NCBI GenBank assembly: GCA_011322515.1
Contig: DRMS01000424.1
Location: forward strand, 1 to 15,046
Length of the DNA stretch: 15,046 bases
Reading direction: 5' to 3'
Source: Leucothrix mucor
GTDB taxonomy: Bacteria > Pseudomonadota > Gammaproteobacteria > Thiotrichales > Thiotrichaceae
Made by a program: the position numbers and the translations under genes. The notes below the pieces were generated by a model. That model was not told the origin of the DNA and searched no databases. It saw only the letters and a list, made by a program, of their open reading frames with translations. Position 1 is the stretch's first letter. Every line of letters starts with the position of its first letter. This document shows positions 1 to 6,666 of this stretch, piece after piece.

Positions 1-119
1 AATCTAAGTTTTTGATTTATAGTACTAAATATGGCTATACACATGGCTAGTAAGCATCTGTATTTTAAATACAATTTAAAAAATCAAATAAGAGACTTTT
101 TAAGATCAATAAGGACAAC

Positions 120-179
120 ATGAACTGTAAATCAATACATTACAGGTTGTTTTTAGCTAAAATGAACTCCGAAACTTGA
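120..179 (+). CDS. possible 19-codon leader peptide overlapping the next gene
   Basis: An ATG at 120 follows AAGGA (111-115) at a short spacing of four bases and opens a 19-codon frame ending in TGA at 177-179. That stop overlaps the TTG start of the next gene (176-178) as TTGA, the arrangement used for translational coupling. A weak stem, CTGTAA (125-130) with TTACAG (140-145), lies in the frame and is followed by a T-rich run. The peptide resembles nothing I recognise. It could be a coupling or attenuation leader, or chance; frames this short are common in AT-rich DNA. Confidence 0.25.
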   Translation: MNCKSIHYRLFLAKMNSET

Positions 180-1417
180 GAAATAATCTGAGACATACCG
201 TAGTGACATCAATAAAAAAAACACACTCACACCAGCACTCTCATCAATCCTCTGAAAAAGACACACTCTCGCAGACACATTTTCCTTGCGAACAATGCGG
301 TGCGGACTTACTTTATTCGCCTGATGAAGAGCAGCTCGTCTGTGACTATTGCGGATTCAAAAATATCATTCCCGTTAGTTATCAAGAAATCAAAGAATAC
401 GATTTTAATACTGCACTCAATGAGTTAGAGCGTCTAAAACATGGGGGGGATAACTCAACCATCAGTATTATTCAATGCCCTTCCTGCGCCGCAGAATTTT
501 CACTAGAAGAAGAGTTTTCAGCCGACTGCCCCTTTTGTGGCACCCCTGTTGTCACCAGCACCGACCATGCGCGTTTTATCCAACCAGAATCCTTACTACC
601 ATTTAGAATAACGGATAAACAAGCAGTAGCCGCCTTTGATCAATGGGTAGGTAGCCTATGGTTTGCACCGTCTAAACTGAAAAAAATATCTCGACGTGAT
701 GAAAAATTAACAGGTGTTTATTTGCCCTATTGGACATACGACAGCAAGACTGAGAATCGCTATCGTGGGCAACGCGGTACCATTTATTATGAGCGCCAAG
801 TTTACTATGCGGTTATAGACGGTCGCAGAGTACGCCAAGTACGCTCTATTCCCAAAGTACGCTGGAGACCCGTTTCTGGTCATATTTCACAGCATTTTGA
901 TGATATTTTAATTGGCGCAAGTAAAACACTGCCGCGTACTATCATCGACCATTTAGAACCATGGGACTTGCATAACCTTGTGCCTTATTCAGAAGCTTAT
1001 CTTAGTGGGTTTCATAGCGAACTCTATCAAGTAACTGTTGATAAAGGCTTTATGCAAGCTAAAAACATTATGAATCGGCAGATTGATCGTGCCGTGCGAC
1101 GCGATATAGGCGGCGATCAACAACGGGTAGCGCAGATTGATACGCAACATTACAACACCACATTCAAGCATTTATTGCTTCCTATTTGGTCTGCTGCATT
1201 CAAATATCGAGGCAAAACCTATCGCTACGTGATTAACGGACGTAATGGAAAAATTCATGGTGAACGTCCCTATAGCTTTGTAAAAATTACATTAGCAGCC
1301 ATTGCCTTCGTCATTGCTCTTGGTACTGGTTTGTACTTTCTGGAAAAATCTGGCGCATTTAAGCAGGTGAATGTGCAGTATCATTCCAGCCCTTATTCAA
1401 ATGATCTGTATTATTAA
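176..1417 (+). CDS. TFIIB-type double zinc-ribbon protein with C-terminal membrane anchor
   Basis: A 413-residue protein. A His-rich N-terminus (H17, H19, H21, H23) precedes two CxxC-CxxC zinc ribbons: C38/C41/C56/C59 and C101/C104/C118/C121. A long conserved body follows, with segments such as LWFAPSKL, GVYLPYWTYD, RGQRGT and KVRWRPVSG. One hydrophobic helix lies at about residues 371-389, leaving a short tail. The body matches my memory of a bacterial family often labelled 'primosomal protein N' (PriA)-superfamily II helicase', but there is no Walker A or helicase motif, so that name is misleading. The real function is unknown; zinc binding and membrane attachment are inferred. The start is uncertain: TTG at 176 has no clear Shine-Dalgarno but overlaps the stop of a short upstream frame, and GTG at 203 is an alternative. 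Either keeps all eight cysteines. Confidence 0.8.
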   Translation: MRNNLRHTVVTSIKKTHSHQHSHQSSEKDTLSQTHFPCEQCGADLLYSPDEEQLVCDYCGFKNIIPVSYQEIKEYDFNTALNELERLKHGGDNSTISIIQCPSCAAEFSLEEEFSADCPFCGTPVVTSTDHARFIQPESLLPFRITDKQAVAAFDQWVGSLWFAPSKLKKISRRDEKLTGVYLPYWTYDSKTENRYRGQRGTIYYERQVYYAVIDGRRVRQVRSIPKVRWRPVSGHISQHFDDILIGASKTLPRTIIDHLEPWDLHNLVPYSEAYLSGFHSELYQVTVDKGFMQAKNIMNRQIDRAVRRDIGGDQQRVAQIDTQHYNTTFKHLLLPIWSAAFKYRGKTYRYVINGRNGKIHGERPYSFVKITLAAIAFVIALGTGLYFLEKSGAFKQVNVQYHSSPYSNDLYY

Positions 1418-1433
1418 ATAGACAGGCATTAAA

Positions 1434-1617
1434 TTTAAACTGGCTACCAACTTAAGGTGGGACAAGTAACGTCATGGCAAATAACCCGCACCCTTCGACA
1501 AACTCAGGGAACTAGCCCTTCGGTAGACTCAGGACACCGCTTCCTGAGCTTGTCGAAGGGTGTGAGTGAATAGCAGAAACATGAACTGTCCCACCTTAAA
1601 CTGGTAGCCCATTTAAA
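1434..1617. mobile_element. MITE-like nested inverted-repeat element
   Basis: The outer arms are 1442-1464 and the reverse complement of 1587-1609, matching at 21 of 23 bases; both contain GGCTACCA and TTAAGGTGGGACA. TTTAAA sits just outside each arm (1434-1439 and 1612-1617); it could be a target duplication, but it is palindromic and AT-rich, so this is weak. Inside are second arms, 1489-1508 and 1543-1562, matching at 19 of 20 bases around CCCTTCGACAA. A partial third copy (CCCTTCGG..GACTCAGGA) lies in the loop. There is no coding capacity, so a transposase would have to come from elsewhere. A diverged single arm is found at 5594-5617, which supports a dispersed family. Confidence 0.55.
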
Positions 1618-1625
1618 CTCAATCT

Positions 1626-1829
1626 CTTGCCACACCAAACGCTCAAGACCTATCGCAATAACCACCAGACAATGCAAACGCTCTGGTTAATAATGAAGAA
1701 TAATCCGACTATTGGTTCTTAGCGCACCTTCCCTCACGAAACGCTAAAAACCTATCGCGACAAACGCCAGACAATGCAAACATTCTGGATTAATGCCGAA
1801 GATAATCCGACTATTCTTTCTTGCCATAC
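1626..1829. repeat. 102-bp imperfect tandem duplication upstream of nnr
   Basis: Copy 1 (1626-1727) and copy 2 (1728-1829) align without gaps at a period of 102. Shared blocks include CCAGACAATGCAAAC (1665 and 1767) and TAATCCGACTATT (1701 and 1803). The second copy contains the ATG at 1793 that would extend Nnr by 31 residues. The equivalent place in copy 1 is not in a comparable reading frame, so that extension is probably read-through of repeat DNA rather than protein. Confidence 0.7.
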
Positions 1830-1873
1830 CTTGTGTCTTTGCGAGAGATTCTTATTATTTTCTCTTTTTTTCC

Positions 1874-1878
1874 AAGGA
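1874..1878 (+). promoter_or_regulatory. ribosome binding site deciding the nnr start
   Basis: AAGGA at 1874-1878 is followed by seven bases and a GTG at 1886-1888. This is the best ribosome binding site near the 5' end of nnr and argues for GTG 1886 over ATG 1793. Confidence 0.7.
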
Positions 1879-1885
1879 AATTGTT

Positions 1886-3376
1886 GTGAAAAACTATACC
1901 TACCCATTATCACATCAAGTTTATACCGCAGAGCAAGTTAGGGAGTTGGATCGTCTAGCAATGGCATCAGGCAGTAGTGGGCTCTCATTAATGATTCGTG
2001 CTGGGCAGTTTATGTTCGATAGTATTCGTCAATCACGCCCTAATGCGAAATCTCTACTTATCTTTTGTGGGGTGGGGAATAATGCAGGTGATGGCTATAT
2101 AATTGCGCGTTTGGCATTAGAAGCCGATATGATAGTGCAGGTAGTGCAACTAGGAGGGTCTTTACAAGGCGATGCCTTACTCGCACAAACGGAGTATTTT
2201 TCTCAGGGTGGAAAATATGAAACATTTGATTTTACGAAAAAATATACAGCTGAGATTATTGTTGATGCTTTATTGGGGACAGGGTTAAGTCGTAATGTAG
2301 AAGGAGAATGGGCGAAAGCAATTGCTGCAATAAATGCTTGTAGCACTTCAGCTTATATCACAGCGGTTGATATTCCATCAGGCTTAAATGCTACTACAGG
2401 TGCGCTCATGGGCGATGCGGTTATTGCCGATGAAACCGTGACGTTTGTTGCTAGGAAGTGTGGTTTGTATACAGGCAAAGCGCGTGATTATGTGGGTAAA
2501 CTACGCTTTTCTGACCTTGCTATTGCAGATTCAATAAAGCAACAGTTTAAGCAAACTATCAGCAAAAAAAAATACTATCTATTGGATCACACTATTAACC
2601 TGCCAAAAAGAAAAGCCACTGCACATAAAGGTTCATATGGGCATGTATTATTTATTGGTGGCACAGTAGGAATGAGTGGTTCAATCCGTATGGCAGCAGA
2701 AGCGGCATTAACCGTTGGCGCGGGTTTAATAACGGTACTAACACATCCTAGTCATGCAGCATGGCTTAGTCTCAATCGCCCTGAGTTAATGGTCAATGGA
2801 ATTGAATCCCCTAACGAGTTATTACCTTATTTGCACCGTGCGAATGTCATCGCCATTGGCCCTGGTTTGGGGACTGATCAATGGGGACGGGAACTGTTCA
2901 ATGCTTGTCTTGCAACAGAGCATGATAAAATTATTGATGCAGATGGTTTAAATTTGTTATCACACTTATCAATATCCCGCGATAACTGGGTGTTAACACC
3001 GCATTCTGGGGAAGCGGCAAGGTTATTAGGTGTTACCGCGCAGGCTATTGAAATGGATCGTTATTATGCGGCAATCAAAATTCAGCAACACTATTCAGGC
3101 TATTGCATCCTTAAAGGTGCAGGTTCATTAATAACAGACGGCAAGCAAATTGCAATTTCAACCTTAGGTAATCCAGGCATGGCAACGGCAGGAATGGGGG
3201 ATGTTTTAACGGGAATTATTGCAGGGCTACGTGCGCAAGGCATGACGTTGCAAACGGCAGCTAGATTAGGGGTAACTCTACATGCAAAAGCGGCTGATTT
3301 AGCGGTTGCAGAAAAAGGTGAACGAGGATTATTTGCAACAGAGCTTTATCCCTACTTACGCACGTTGGTAAATTAA
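1886..3376 (+). CDS. nnr: bifunctional NAD(P)H-hydrate repair enzyme (epimerase + ADP-dependent dehydratase)
   Basis: It repairs hydrated NADH/NADPH: the N-terminal YjeF_N domain epimerises S- and R-NAD(P)HX, and the C-terminal carbohydrate-kinase-like domain dehydrates the S form using ADP. From GTG 1886 the protein is 496 residues, normal for the fused family. It begins with the typical YTAEQVRELDR segment, then GVGNNAGDG (residues 62-70), VDALLGTG (126-133) and DIPSGLNATTG (162-172). The dehydratase half shows HKGSYGHVLFIGG (247-259), GPGLG (325-329), DADGLN (351-356), TPHSGEAARLLG (371-382) and NPGMATAGMGDVLTG (429-443), with D439 the expected catalytic aspartate. The frame stays open up to ATG 1793, but those 31 codons lie in repeat DNA and lack a ribosome binding site. 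Its stop overlaps the tsaE start by one base (TAATG), so the two are almost certainly co-translated. Confidence 0.93.
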   Translation: MKNYTYPLSHQVYTAEQVRELDRLAMASGSSGLSLMIRAGQFMFDSIRQSRPNAKSLLIFCGVGNNAGDGYIIARLALEADMIVQVVQLGGSLQGDALLAQTEYFSQGGKYETFDFTKKYTAEIIVDALLGTGLSRNVEGEWAKAIAAINACSTSAYITAVDIPSGLNATTGALMGDAVIADETVTFVARKCGLYTGKARDYVGKLRFSDLAIADSIKQQFKQTISKKKYYLLDHTINLPKRKATAHKGSYGHVLFIGGTVGMSGSIRMAAEAALTVGAGLITVLTHPSHAAWLSLNRPELMVNGIESPNELLPYLHRANVIAIGPGLGTDQWGRELFNACLATEHDKIIDADGLNLLSHLSISRDNWVLTPHSGEAARLLGVTAQAIEMDRYYAAIKIQQHYSGYCILKGAGSLITDGKQIAISTLGNPGMATAGMGDVLTGIIAGLRAQGMTLQTAARLGVTLHAKAADLAVAEKGERGLFATELYPYLRTLVN

Positions 3377-3810
3377 TGATGATTAACAATAAAACAGATT
3401 TACTCATAGAGTCCGAACAACAAATGATGCGACTTGGCGGAAAAATAGCAGATGCCTTTCCACAAGGAGGACTAGTTTTTTTGCATGGAGACCTTGGTAC
3501 GGGCAAAACAACCTTGGTCAGGGGATTGTTGCGCCATCTTGGTTTTGAGGGAACGGTAAAAAGTCCAACCTATACCTTGGTCGAACCTTATTCTATCAAT
3601 GGTCGGGAGCTTTATCATTTTGATCTTTATCGCTTGGCTGATCCTGAGGAATTAGAGTATATGGGAGTCCGAGATTACCTATCATCAGATGCATTATGCC
3701 TGATAGAGTGGCCAGAAAGAGCACAAGATTTTTTGCCCCAAGAAGATCTTAATGTGACACTTCATCATGCTGATGAAATGCGCAGAGTAAATATTTCAAG
3801 AAAGCTGTAA
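3376..3810 (+). CDS. tsaE: tRNA t6A biosynthesis ATPase TsaE
   Basis: TsaE is the P-loop ATPase of the TsaB-TsaD-TsaE complex, which makes N6-threonylcarbamoyladenosine at position 37 of ANN-decoding tRNAs. The 144-residue protein has a Walker A, GDLGTGKTT (residues 38-46), the family motif SPTYTLVEPY (62-71), and the HFDLYRL and LIEWPER segments. Length and motif order are normal, with a slightly short C-terminus. The start at 3376 overlaps the nnr stop; the adjacent ATG at 3379 would remove only one residue. nnr followed by tsaE is the E. coli yjeF-yjeE order. Confidence 0.95.
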   Translation: MMINNKTDLLIESEQQMMRLGGKIADAFPQGGLVFLHGDLGTGKTTLVRGLLRHLGFEGTVKSPTYTLVEPYSINGRELYHFDLYRLADPEELEYMGVRDYLSSDALCLIEWPERAQDFLPQEDLNVTLHHADEMRRVNISRKL

Positions 3811-3838
3811 CTTATCATAAACAACAACTTACAGCTTT
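3801..3838 (+). terminator. stem-loop at the end of tsaE, possible terminator
   Basis: AAAGCTGTAA (3801-3810, including the tsaE stop codon) pairs perfectly with TTACAGCTTT (3829-3838) across an 18-base loop. The right side ends in only four T's and the stem is AT-rich, so this is a weak intrinsic terminator at best. It could also stabilise the 3' end of the nnr-tsaE message. Confidence 0.4.
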
Positions 3839-3888
3839 TATGTAAAAAACTACTTGAATTAATGCGCCTATTGAGTTTTACTAGTAGA

Positions 3889-4052
3889 TAAGGAAGTTCC
3901 AAGCAATGATTTTACCCATCTTACTTGCCCTTTTGCTCCTGCTTGACTCATCTCAATCGTTGCGTAGAGCAACTATGCCCCTCTTGAGATACTCCAATCA
4001 GGAACAAAAAATCAGCGCAATAGAGGTAAATTCATTATTAGGAACTTCCTAA
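3889..4052 (+). mobile_element. MITE-like element, copy A (between tsaE and the amidase)
   Basis: Perfect 10-bp terminal inverted repeats, AGGAAGTTCC (3891-3900) and GGAACTTCCT (4041-4050), extend imperfectly outward and inward. The central 98 bp (3920-4017) align without gaps to the reverse complement of 11818-11915 at about 78% identity. The core forms a two-tier hairpin: ATCTCAA (3950-3956) with TTGAGAT (3984-3990), and inside it GTTGC (3959-3963) with GCAAC (3969-3973). No open frame of note. It fills most of the 304-bp gap between tsaE and the amidase gene, which holds nothing else I can identify apart from the tsaE stem-loop. Confidence 0.6.
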
Positions 4053-4114
4053 GGAATCTCTAATCGAATAAAGCTTCCAGAGTAGCGTATTGTTTTAGGC
4101 AAGTATCTCAGTGG

Positions 4115-5386
4115 ATGAAAATGAATAGTAGCAATAGGAAACGTAGAGAGTTTATTCTCAAGCTAGCTAAAACACTTGGTTGTGCAGGTGCTACATTGCT
4201 ATCCCCACAACTGCTAGCTAAAAGCAGTGAGTCTGCACATTTATTATCAATCAAGCTTAAAGGCAAAGAAAGGCATAATAAACAACGACTTGTTTTTGAA
4301 TTTGATGGTGCTATAAAACGTTCTGTTTTTTCCCTGCATACACCTGAACGAATTGTCCTTGATCTTAAAAATACGACCTTGAAGACAAAACTACTAAAGC
4401 CTGTTGGTAACTCATCCTTACTACAAGGTATTCGTCATGCGATACGCAATGAGCATGACTTAAGAATTGTTTTTGATTTATCACAAAAAGCAGATGTAAC
4501 CACTAAATTACGCAAGAGTCGTCAAGGTTATCGCTTAGAGGTAACCTTAGCAGGAGATCCCTTAGCTAAATCATCTAAAAAAACAGCTTCTAAATCAAAT
4601 CGAAACAGTACAAAAAAATCAATAGCACAGAAGAATAAAAAATCAAAATTAGTTAGAAAACAACCAACACGACGTAGTAATCGTTTTGTTATTGCAATTG
4701 ATCCAGGACATGGAGGCAAAGACCCAGGTGCCGTTGGTCGTATGGGGACACTAGAAAAAGATGTTGTGCTGAAAATTGCACATCGTTTAAAAAAGCGTAT
4801 TGATCAACACGGTGATATGAAAGCGATATTAACCCGTGAAGGTGATTATTACGTATCACTGCGTAAACGCATGGAAAAAGCGCGTGCGCAAGGTGCCGAC
4901 CTCTTTATCTCCATTCATGCCGATGCCAATCCAAATAGGAGCCTGACGGGTTCTTCTGTCTACATTCTATCTAATCGTGGCGCATCCAGTGAAGCCGCGC
5001 GCTGGTTGGCAAAAAGTGAGAATTCTTATGAGGCAAAACTTGGTGGTGTGACGGTTAAGCGCGAAAATAAAATTTTGTCAAAACTATTATTAGATCTATC
5101 GCAATCAGCAACAATTGATAATAGCCTTGGCTTAGCTGAAAATGTTTTGAAAGAATTAAGCGGTGTTAATAGACTGTTACGCAAAAATGTAGAAAGTGCC
5201 TCTTTTGTTGTTCTTAAGTCACCCGATATTCCCTCCATGCTGGTTGAAACCGCTTTTATTAGTAACGCCAAAGAAGAGAGTCGATTAAAAACAAGTCATT
5301 ATCAGCATAAGTTGGCCAATGCAATATTTCATGGTATTCGCCGTTATCATCTGGCGCATAAAAAGAATGAAGCGCAATTTGCGTAA
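4115..5386 (+). CDS. amiC: Tat-exported N-acetylmuramoyl-L-alanine amidase, AMIN + Amidase_3
   Basis: A periplasmic zinc amidase that cuts the MurNAc-L-Ala bond, typically for septal splitting during cell division. The N-terminus carries a twin-arginine signal (R10-R11 in KRREFILK, then a hydrophobic stretch ending near LLAKS). An AMIN domain follows (about 43-147), then a Lys/Ser-rich linker (about 150-190) and Amidase_3 (about 191-412). Zinc and catalytic residues are visible: H199 in DPGHGG, E214, H268 in SIHAD and E378 in VETAF. The insert at about 285-365 fits the autoinhibitory region of AmiB/AmiC-type enzymes. There is no LysM domain, which with the Tat signal favours an AmiC label, although the gene position is that of E. 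coli amiB. ATG 4121 is an alternative start two codons in; neither has a strong Shine-Dalgarno. The usual downstream neighbour mutL is absent. Confidence 0.9.
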   Translation: MKMNSSNRKRREFILKLAKTLGCAGATLLSPQLLAKSSESAHLLSIKLKGKERHNKQRLVFEFDGAIKRSVFSLHTPERIVLDLKNTTLKTKLLKPVGNSSLLQGIRHAIRNEHDLRIVFDLSQKADVTTKLRKSRQGYRLEVTLAGDPLAKSSKKTASKSNRNSTKKSIAQKNKKSKLVRKQPTRRSNRFVIAIDPGHGGKDPGAVGRMGTLEKDVVLKIAHRLKKRIDQHGDMKAILTREGDYYVSLRKRMEKARAQGADLFISIHADANPNRSLTGSSVYILSNRGASSEAARWLAKSENSYEAKLGGVTVKRENKILSKLLLDLSQSATIDNSLGLAENVLKELSGVNRLLRKNVESASFVVLKSPDIPSMLVETAFISNAKEESRLKTSHYQHKLANAIFHGIRRYHLAHKKNEAQFA

Positions 5387-5490
5387 ATACTAAAAAAATA
5401 TATCTTTGGGCTATTCCAAGAAAATAAACGCGCAAATAGCTTGATGAGGTCTTTCAGGCTATTAATTTAAAGCAAAATAAAAAACAGTTC

Positions 5491-5556
5491 TCTCGCAAAA
5501 ACGCAGGATACGCAAAGGAAGTTTCTTTTCTTGGCGTATGTTGCGTCTTTTCGAGA
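5491..5556. repeat. 26-bp imperfect inverted repeat downstream of the amidase
   Basis: The left arm 5491-5516 (beginning TCTCGCAAAA) and the reverse complement of 5531-5556 (beginning TCTCGAAAAG) match at 21 of 26 positions around a 14-base loop. It contains ACGCA and ATACGC blocks. The right arm is similar to 1821-1848 upstream of nnr, indicating a dispersed family. It lies at a convergent gene end, so it may act on RNA 3' ends, but there is no T-tract characteristic of an intrinsic terminator. The rest of the 5387-5602 gap is AT-rich and otherwise unremarkable. Confidence 0.55.
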
Positions 5557-5593
5557 TAATTTGTTTCCTTTCTAATTCTATGGATTAACAGGC

Positions 5594-5617
5594 TGTCCTG
5601 CCCTAAGTTGGTAGCCC
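5594..5617 (-). repeat. solo arm of the 1434-1617 repeat family, overlapping a gene end
   Basis: This 24-base stretch matches the right arm of the upstream element (1587-1610) at 19 of 24 positions, sharing TGTCC, CTAA and TGGTAGCCC. On the minus strand it supplies the last codons and the TAG stop (5603-5605) of the replication-protein gene. No partner arm is seen nearby. Confidence 0.55.
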
Positions 5618-6655
5618 TTTTCTTGTCTGCTCCAAACATTCAATCGCTTTTGCCCACACTTCCGTATATTTCATTTTTCTCAAAGCTTCATCAAAATTAC
5701 ACTGTTCTTTAGTGATCACTGCCTTGATGCTTTTTTTCAGTTGCTCAACATCCGCCACTGCCTGTTGATAGGCAATGCGCTGCTTAATCCTCTGCCGTTG
5801 TTGCGCTTTCTCTTTGTTGCTTATTGAGGTCGGTTGATTCTCGTTTAAGTCCAATAAACCTGTTAGCCAGCGATTTTTTAGGCCGATAAAATAAGCAATA
5901 GGGTTGCGTATTTTGCCACTGCGTAGGCAGGTGGCGAAATAATCTAACAAGCGTTGTGCTTGTTCGGGGATCTTGAACGAGGCAAGGTGATGAAGAATTA
6001 CTTGGCGTAATTTTTTAGGAAAACTATCAGGAAAATTGAGGCGAAAAGGAGTGGATTGAACCCGCTCAGGGCGAGGTGCTAAGGGTAAACTAGGCGATGG
6101 AAGTACGCTATTTTGTTCTTCATTTTCTGCTTCTTTGATCATCACCAAGGGGAATTTTTTGCACTTTTCAGGCGGGTTATGCAATTGAAATTCCTCCATC
6201 TCATCAAGCAACGCGCTTTGATACACCTCCGATAATAAACAACGCGGATCATTGGTAGTGGAGTCAGAACTTAGTTTACCCCAGTTTGGAAAATCGAAAT
6301 TAATCGCCATCCATTTTCCATAATGCCCTTGATGGGTGATAATAATATTCAACGCTTCCAAACGGCGTACAGACTCATTCGCATGGTCACTTCGAATCCC
6401 TGTTAACTGTTCTAAACGCGTGCCATTCATATCATCTTCGCGTTTATCGTAGCCGATGGTTTGATTATAAATCGTGGTTAAAATACGCAGATCACGGGAG
6501 GTTAGCGGCGCAAGGGAGAGTTGATGAATAAAAGCTGTGCCGATTTGAGCGATATGCTCAGGCAATAAATTGAGTTTATTTTTAGCACAACGAGAAGCGT
6601 TGGCAGAATTTTTTGGGGCAATATCCCCAGCGGTAGCGTACAATATCGCTTGCAT
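5603..6655 (-). CDS. phage replication protein O-like winged-helix protein
   Basis: 350 residues from ATG 6655. Residues about 38-120 resemble the N-terminal winged-helix domain of phage replication protein O and related replisome organisers: APLTSRDLRIL, then TIGYDKREDDM, LEQLTGI and SVRRLEALNII, ending near GKWMAINFDF. A Pro-rich linker (about 180-205) leads to a C-terminal part with IRNPIAYFIGLKNRWLTG (249-266). A charged, probably coiled-coil tail (about 281-345) follows. The likely role is origin or DNA binding to recruit replication proteins, as on a prophage, plasmid or integrated element; that is inference. No DnaC/DnaB-like loader, integrase or phage gene is alongside, so it looks like an orphan. 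The frame is open back to TTG 6709, but only ATG 6655 has a good ribosome binding site. The last residues and stop codon lie in a repeat arm, so the original C-terminus may have been replaced. Confidence 0.7.
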   Translation of the reverse strand: MQAILYATAGDIAPKNSANASRCAKNKLNLLPEHIAQIGTAFIHQLSLAPLTSRDLRILTTIYNQTIGYDKREDDMNGTRLEQLTGIRSDHANESVRRLEALNIIITHQGHYGKWMAINFDFPNWGKLSSDSTTNDPRCLLSEVYQSALLDEMEEFQLHNPPEKCKKFPLVMIKEAENEEQNSVLPSPSLPLAPRPERVQSTPFRLNFPDSFPKKLRQVILHHLASFKIPEQAQRLLDYFATCLRSGKIRNPIAYFIGLKNRWLTGLLDLNENQPTSISNKEKAQQRQRIKQRIAYQQAVADVEQLKKSIKAVITKEQCNFDEALRKMKYTEVWAKAIECLEQTRKGLPT

Positions 6656-6662
6656 AATCAAT

Positions 6663-6666
6663 CTCC
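6663..6666 (-). promoter_or_regulatory. ribosome binding site of the replication-protein gene
   Basis: The minus strand reads GGAG at 6666-6663, seven bases before ATG 6655. The upstream TTG at 6709 has no such site, so this fixes the preferred start. Confidence 0.7.

Larger units (their letters stand above)
1418..1885. other. 468-bp repeat-filled intergenic region
   Basis: No gene is seen between the zinc-ribbon gene and the preferred start of nnr. The space is almost entirely repeats: a nested inverted-repeat element (1434-1617), a 102-bp imperfect tandem duplication (1626-1829), and a sequence at 1821-1848 that matches one arm of the inverted repeat at 5531-5556 at about 20 of 28 positions. 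No convincing sigma-70 promoter for nnr stands out. Confidence 0.7.

Noticed and set aside
176..1417. PriA / primosomal helicase function
   Set aside because: No Walker A, Walker B or other helicase motif; only zinc ribbons and a membrane helix are present.
1793..1885. N-terminal extension of Nnr from ATG 1793, resembling a hydrophobic leader
   Set aside because: It lies in a 102-bp tandem repeat and a dispersed repeat, lacks a ribosome binding site, and Nnr homologues begin at the YTAEQVRELDR region; GTG 1886 has AAGGA at good spacing.
3801..3838. Strong rho-independent terminator after tsaE
   Set aside because: The stem is perfect but AT-rich with an 18-base loop and only four T's; kept only as a weak terminator call.
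5454..5639. 61-codon minus-strand frame
   Set aside because: It is composed of the inverted repeat at 5491-5556 and overlaps the end of the replication gene; no protein features.
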